From the NCBI GenBank assembly GCA_963691655.1, contig OY829326.1, forward strand, positions 115,727,388 through 115,791,387: a stretch of 64,000 nt of DNA. Reading direction: 5' to 3'. Below the pieces are notes generated by a model that was not told the origin of the DNA, searched no databases, and worked only from the letters and a program-made list of their open reading frames with translations. A program made the translations under genes and the position numbers. This stretch comes from Toxonevra muliebris. Lineage: Eukaryota; Arthropoda; Insecta; Diptera; Pallopteridae. Positions within the stretch are counted from its first letter, which is position 1; every line of letters starts with the position of its first letter. Positions 57,820 through 64,000 of this stretch are shown piece after piece.

Positions 57820-59690
57820 TGAGCTGTGTTTCGAGGAAAGTACAATTCCACTATCACATAGTGTTATTTGGATAATTTTCAGGCATTATTCAACTAAATT
57901 TTTTTGTTTTTAAAATTTTTTTCCAAATTAAAATAATAAATTTATTTTTGTTGGCCAATTTTAAAGCTGAAAGACTTGAAAAAATTTAAATGGAAATTTA
58001 TTATAATATCAGTAATATGGAATTCGGGTCGAATTCAATACCGACTACATATGACTCTATTCTGTGGAACTAACATATGCACAGAGTAGGGCGTTAATAC
58101 TAACGAATAATGACTTAATTTAGTCATTATTAAATAAAAAGTCATAAATGAGTTAGTTATTCTTTATTTATACTTATGAAAAGTTTTAAGCTAAAAAGCT
58201 GAAGCTAAAAATAAAAATTAACACTCCATTGGCATCGTTTTTTTTTTTTTTTTTTAAAACCTACAATCAGTTGCCTTTATTTCCACTCTGAAGAGGCATA
58301 GTGTCAATTGACATTATGTCAACCCACCTTCCCCCTGAGTTTTAGTTTTATAAACATCTTACTAACTTTTGTTCCGGAGCCCCTTTTAGAATATTTTTTT
58401 GGAAAATAGGAGCCAAAATTAGGTTCCTTCGCCAACTTCGTGGTTGAGAACTTTAAAAAAGCTAGGCAAAATATAGTTGAGACAAAAATACTCCAATTGG
58501 CATCAATTACCACTCTTTTTGATGAGAAATCTTTTTACCAGTTTCCATGCTTCAGTAAATACAGAAATGGTTAGTATTGAATTAAAAAAGAATCAAATAA
58601 ATAAGTTATTAAAACTGTTGAAGTCAGAGACTTAAAAGTTTGACGAAGTTTGAGACAATTTTAAAAAACAACCAATGGGGGGAAAACCGATGAAAATCTA
58701 ATACATTTCGATGGTTGGCTAAGAACCATAAAAAAATTTTAAAGAATACCCTTTAAAGTTACACAATTCCACAATTCATATTTATAACTCTGTGATAAAA
58801 AGGAAAAACATCCTTGCTCGACTTAAGATTGAAAAAATTTATTATATATTTCTGATGTTTATATCAAATTGGCATGCATTTTTAAAAAATTGTTGGATTT
58901 ATTTATAATTTCAAGTTTGGTGGTATAGTTTCTATGATATTTCCTCAAATTTTGAAAAAAAAGGCGGTTTTCCATTTGTACTCCAATACAAATTGATAAT
59001 TCTATTCGTGTTAGCTTAGCTCCACTAAATTATATTTATTTATTTAATAATTAGTTCAAAATTTTTAAATTTCGTTTAGTTGCTTTGATTTACCCGGTGG
59101 CCAGCCTAATTCGTCTTTCGATTTCTCATATACTTAATTTCCTAATAGGGGAGATTGGGGTATTGTGGGCCGCATTTGATAATACGAGAAAAAACCTTGG
59201 ATCGCAGTAGTCAAATTGTGTTAAATTATACAAGTTAGATCAGTTGGTGCAAAAAATTGTGTTTTTGCAATTTTAAAAAATCTCGGGAAGTTACGGACTA
59301 CTTTGTTAATCGATTAAAAATGGAAAAATTTTGTAAAAAAAAAACTTTATTTTTGATTCAAAATGAGAGAAATGAAGTGAAAAATGGCAATGAAAATCAG
59401 CCCGAAACGCAATGTTTGCAAGTCCAGTAACTTGCAGTCATTGTGGCGCATGCCAAATGAATAGCTCGATCGCACACGTTCTAATGGAAAGAATTTTATC
59501 CAAGTATCAAATTTCTATTTGCTATCGAAGCGAAGTAACAGTGCGTGAACACAAGTCGAGTACTGAAGAGAAAATGGGTTTAACATGAAACGAGCTGATG
59601 ACAGTTATTTGCAGTTGTCAACCAAAAATAAGACGCTGGTCAGCAGTTCCCCGTGGTCGACCATACCCCAGTTTCCCTTACCTATATATT
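57820..59690. other. gene-free AT-rich region
   Basis: No supported gene is seen. A T run lies at about 58238-58255, and a small palindrome around TGACTTAATTTAGTCA at 58109-58124. The open frames at 58319-58513 and 59585-59767 show no motifs. Confidence 0.45.
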
Positions 59691-59692
59691 TA

Positions 59693-60946
59693 CAGGGTGA
59701 CAATCGTAAAGTGACGCACACATTTCAGCAGTTTTTTTCAAAAGGACGTACTTCCATTAAGTGTTAACATTGCTGAATATATAAGCATTCATTTGAACCC
59801 CACCTCATTCAATATAACCTCCTTTAGCCTGCACACATGCCTTCAATCGATCCGGAAATCGTAGGACTGTTCGCCGCAGGACTTCCTGATCAATTTCAGT
59901 CCAGGCTTTCTCTAATGAATTTGTCAGCGACTCCAGACTGTGGTGTTGAGATGCACAAGCCTTACTCTCTAAAATACTCCAAAGTAGTCCATTGGATTCA
60001 AGTCTGGGGAGTATGGTGGCCATTCTTGAGATGGTATGAATCCAGAAAAATTGTCTTTTATCCATGTTTGCCTTAATTTTGCCATGTGGGAAGGTGCAGA
60101 ATCTTGCTGGAAAGTCCAGTTTTCATTTCCAAATGTATCTTGGGCCCAGGGAAGAACATGTTCATTTAAAATGCTCCGATAAACAACCTGGTCAATTTTA
60201 ACACCCTCTTCAACGAATATTAGAGGGGTTCTGGCATTAGCGGAAACTCCAGCCGATACCATAACGGAAGCTGGCTTTTGAACTCGGCCAACAGTCCTAT
60301 TTTGTTGCGATGATGATGTTAGCCACATTCGGTCATTTTGCGCATTGAAATGTTGTTCAACCGTGAAAATTTTTTCATCTGTAAACAAGATATTTTCAAC
60401 ATTTTTTAACACGGAGGAGCGTAGCCTTGCCTTGCATCTTTGCAGTCGCAAATCTTTCTTTTTTTGTGTCAGATCTTGAGCTTTTCGGAGCTTGTACGGC
60501 TTAAGATAAAGCTTTGATTTTGCAATGATTCGCACTGTTTCACGGTTTACTCCCACTTCTTTAGCGGTTTTTCTCATTGAGCGCCATGGATTTCGCTTGA
60601 TTCGTTTACGAATTTTTTCTGTTAAAACAGTAGTGGCAACTGTTGAAAATTTTCCCCGGTCTCTATCTCCAAAACCCCCAGTTTCATTATATCGAATAAT
60701 AGCTCGGTCTACCGTACGACTTGACAAATTTAAAGCCTTTGCAATTTGACGGCTACTATAATTTGCCAAATGAAATTTCATAATTTCACGACGAATATTT
60801 TCCTTGTCCATTTTTATGGAAATTTCAAAATGTAATAACAAAAATTCAAATGAATGAATGAATTTGCTTTTTAAATTAAAGTAACGGTAAATGGCAAAGC
60901 TTGCTGCAGAGTATTAAACTTGCGTCACTTTACAATTGTCACCCTG
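59693..60946 (-). mobile_element. maT (DD37D) element, near-complete copy
   Basis: TA at 59691-59692 and 60947-60948 flanks TIRs beginning CAGGGTGACAATCGTAAAG. The length is 1254 bp. The transposase is on the minus strand. It is the better preserved sister of 43943-45109. Confidence 0.95.
59805..60811 (-). pseudogene. maT transposase with one frameshift
   Basis: The ATG at 60811 opens MDKENIRREIMKFHLANYSS. The DNA-binding region is SSRQIAKALNLSSRTVDRA plus KEVGVNRETVRIIAKSKL. The catalytic region is LFTDEKIF (first Asp), WTFQQDSAPSHMA (second) and PPYSPDLNPMDY (third). There are exactly 37 residues between the second and third Asp, the DD37D signature of the maT family. After NPMDY a deletion of about 5 nt at 59983 shifts the frame; the C-terminal tail, ILESKACASQHHSLESLTNS to GGYIE, continues in the other frame to 59805. 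I see no other break, so this copy was probably inactivated recently. Confidence 0.92.
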
Positions 60947-60949
60947 TAT

Positions 60950-63900
60950 AAACATGAATTTGATAAGAGTTTTCATTATTAAAAATCTAAGAACGCTTGG
61001 CGATGTTTTATGATTCTTTTTCCACTTTTAGTATATTTCTCAAAACAATTTTATAGTTTTGCATTCCATTCTCACAAATCTTTTCACAACCCAAATAATT
61101 ACTCCCCAGTACATTATCAAGAGTCAAGTAAAAGCTACTTATTTCACTGGTATGTAACAGCAAAAATATCAGTTGCAGGTCTTGATCATTGGCACTTCGA
61201 TATTTATGAATTATTTCGCACATTAAGTTTGAATTCAAAAAAATCTTTATTACAGATTATACAAGCTCGAAAATTAGCTAATTCACTATTGCTATCCACA
61301 AAAAGGTAGTTATTAATCGAAATAAAGTTAGATAAAAACAGTAAATAGTCAGCTATTGACCATGATAGGACAGAACCACGCATATCTCCTATTCAAATAA
61401 AAAATTTTGCAAACTGAGTCCTGCAAGGCTGATAAAAAATATATATATTCACCGGAATCCAAAACGGATAATAACCACACGCACCTACCTACCTACATTA
61501 AAAACAAAATGAAGTTTTTATTAAAGGATTTATAGGGAACTCAGTTTTCTATTAAGTTTCTAACTGGGTTCAAAATAATCAGTATATACACACTAACGCA
61601 TAAACAGGTGTATGTATGTGTGTCTGTGCGTATACTTAGGTACCCACTAAAAAGTGTTTACAACGCCACCTGTTTTTTGTCAATTGGCGCCCCCAATGCG
61701 CGATAAATGTAAAATTATATGAGCCATCATTTTTGCTTTTGCTGTTGCTTTTCTTTTCTTTTCTTTTTTTTTTTTTGAATACATATAAAATTACCTAAAA
61801 AAACAAAAAAAGAAAAAGTAAAAAGCACTGCAGACTGCTTCATTTAAGTAGAAGAAATAATGAAGAAATAGAAAAGCAAAGAAAAGCATAGGAATTTGGT
61901 ATATCTGCTAGATACATGCATGCATACATAGATACATTGTAATTATGAAGCTTAATTATAGAATAAAAATGCTTTTTAATGTAAATAAATCTACAATGTA
62001 GATATTTTTATTCAAGCATTTTTGCATTTGCCATTACTGCAATATGGCGACGTCGAGCGATACTTAAGACAGGTGGTGGTGGTCGTCTGTCGGAACGTGG
62101 GCTGGTTGGTGGGTTGGCGGGTTGACGGGTTTTGCAGTGGGCACATTCTTCTATGCTTTTGCCAGAACTTACTACCATAAATACCGTAATGTTTAACTGG
62201 ACTTGGTGGCAAACAAACTTCAAGACCATTGACCATAAAGCATGCATTATTGTTGTACTTGCTGCTGTAATTGTTGTTGTTGTTGCTTCGGTAATAGCAC
62301 TTGCTTGAGCACACAATTATAATTATGCAAATGGCATGCGTCCTCCGCCTCCCTCCCTCTCTCTCTCTCTCTCTCTCTCTTCCTCACACCTTTCTTTCTT
62401 TGTAGATACTCTGCTACCGCTACTTTATTTTTTATATAATATCTTTATAAATGTATTTAGTATAGAACCATAAAACCATAAAGTACTTTATGTACAATTT
62501 TGAAGTGGGCGCGCGTGGGCGGTACTTATTAAAATTTACATAAAAGTAAGATGTGTTTTTGTTTTTCATTTCGTTTTTTTTTTTTTCTTTTCTCTCTGTG
62601 TTGTGGCTGTATTGAAACTTCAGTTTTTAAAAAGTTTTCTTTTTTTCTCTTTTGACCATTGCTCTAAATTTTACGCATTATTGAACACATCTCTATCGTT
62701 TGTAAAGTAAAAAAAATAAAGGACCCTTTTCCACTTCTTCCAACCAATCGTCGACGAACTTCTCTGTGTTTGTCGATCAGCAGCATGGACTTTTAAAATA
62801 ATAAAATTTATATTTCCATAATGTCGAAACAAATGAAAACAAAAAAAGCAATCTGTATGAATCTACTCTTTGGCAGCACAGAAAAAGCAAAAAACCAGAA
62901 GGCAACAGGCAAACTTTTTAATTAGCATCAAAAAGAGGAAAAAGAAAAAAATTGTGTAAAAAAAAAAGACCGAGTGGCCACCATGAAAACACAAACAGCA
63001 AAAAGGTAGCCAGTGGTAAGGTAGAAAATCATTTGCTTTGGCATAAAAACTCAACTCAAAAACAAATACAACAATAAAAACTATATTTTCAAAATAATAC
63101 GAGCGGGTAACCAAAGTTTTTCAAAACTAACTGGCTAAAATTTCCAATATCCACGCTGAAGGTCCTTCCGCGTATTCATTTCAACTCATCTGTGATGCTT
63201 TGCATTCATCACCAATCATCAGAAAAATTAGTAAATTGATGAATTTTTTTGTAAGGCATACTAAAGCTGTCATAAGTTTTCGATTTTTCGACAATTGTTT
63301 ATTTTCATGCTAAATTATGTTTCCTTAATTGTTGCCAAAGTTTTTGTTGTTGTTGCAGCCCTTTGCACACCTTTACTTTTCCAAAATGTTTTTATTTATG
63401 TCTGCTTGCATTATTTGGTTCTACTGATGTACCTACATTGTTATTTCGTTATATTACCAAATAATGTAGTTAGTTGTTTTGCTAATGAGCTTTCTCGTTT
63501 TTTTTTTTTTTTTAATTTGCATTTTTTTGTTCAATAACAATGCATTTTCATGCATAAAAAAATACAATACTAGCTTCTCTGTAGCGGTCGTTGTTCATGG
63601 ATTATTATATAAAACTAACATCGCAACAATAAGGAGAATTTTTATTCAAATCGCACAGGCCTATAAAATTTTCTGATCCAAGAACTAAAGAATAATTTCA
63701 CATGAAATTGTTGGCACAGTTTACAAATTTACTTGCAGAATTGTTCTGTCGCATTATAATTTTGCAATATTTTAACCTGAGTTTGATATAGATTTAGATT
63801 TTTGCCATTTTCGACCGTCTATAAATTCTATCACAATTTTTCCATGCATTCGAACCAGTTCTACAATTTGAATTTCAGTATTTCTATTCTACACTCAAAA

Positions 63901-64000
63901 AAAAAGTACATGAAACAGCTGTAAAAATAACATTATTTGTTTACAATATTCAGCCAACATTAAAAAATATCAAAATTGACATTACAAAATGTAATTACAA
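60950..64000. other. gene-free region with CT and TTG tracts
   Basis: No coding exon is supported. A CT microsatellite lies at 62357-62381, and TTG/CTG tracts at about 62255-62290 give rise to paired antisense frames (62008-62316). The A- and T-rich frames at 62863-63676 have no motifs. Confidence 0.5.

Noticed and set aside
62008..62316. Two overlapping minus-strand frames of about 100 residues
   Set aside because: They run through TTG/CTG trinucleotide repeats, which are open in several frames at once.
1..64000. CRISPR arrays, bacterial operons, tRNA or rRNA genes
   Set aside because: No regularly spaced short repeats, ribosome-binding sites or cloverleaf-like segments were seen; the content is that of an insect nuclear genome. 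A tRNA scan could still find something I missed by eye.

Overview
The window looks like AT-rich nuclear DNA of a higher fly (Diptera, Brachycera), most likely a tephritid fruit fly. The grounds are short phase-compatible GT-AG introns, many mariner-type transposons with TA target duplications, non-LTR retrotransposons with RNase H, and CAG/TTG-type trinucleotide tracts. The species cannot be read from the sequence. Family names come from motifs I recognise, not from a search.

Only one convincing host gene is present: a six-exon, plus-strand gene at 42118-43700. It encodes a secreted protein of about 416 residues that resembles the insect DNA/RNA non-specific endonuclease (dsRNase-like) family but appears to have lost the catalytic His motif. 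Everything else with coding potential is mobile-element debris. Long stretches (for example 5.4-9.0, 11.4-14.0, 18.3-21.1, 23.1-25.3, 30.6-32.8, 35.7-38.4, 48.3-50.5, 53.4-55.5, 57.8-59.7 and 61-64 kb) have no supportable gene and look intronic or intergenic.

Layout. 1.2-1.8 kb: a mariner deletion derivative carrying two 5-prime ends. 3.0-5.4 kb: a Tc1-like element with terminal inverted repeats (TIRs), split by a non-LTR retrotransposon. 9.3-10.5 kb: a mariner, next to TTAA-flanked piggyBac-like miniature elements (also at 14.5-15.0 kb). 15.1-17.6 kb: a decayed gene of an unassigned multicopy arthropod family, split by another TIR element. 21.1-23.1 kb: a large fold-back element. 25.3-26.6 kb: a mariner. 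27.5-30.6 kb: a second Tc1-like gene split by the same retrotransposon family, with a perfect 15-bp target duplication. 32.9-33.5 kb: a third Tc1-like remnant. 34.2-35.5 kb: a nearly full mariner in a repeat whose empty-site paralogue lies at 38.4-38.7 kb. 40.0-41.3 and 50.6-51.2 kb: other non-LTR remnants. 43.9-45.1 and 59.7-60.9 kb: two maT (DD37D) elements. 47.3-48.3, 52.4-53.4 and 57.0-57.8 kb: palindromic non-autonomous elements. 55.6-56.9 kb: another mariner.

No transposase or reverse transcriptase gene here is intact; each has stops, frameshifts or deletions. The window is a graveyard of cut-and-paste and copy-and-paste elements with several readable nesting events, around one small nested-type host gene.
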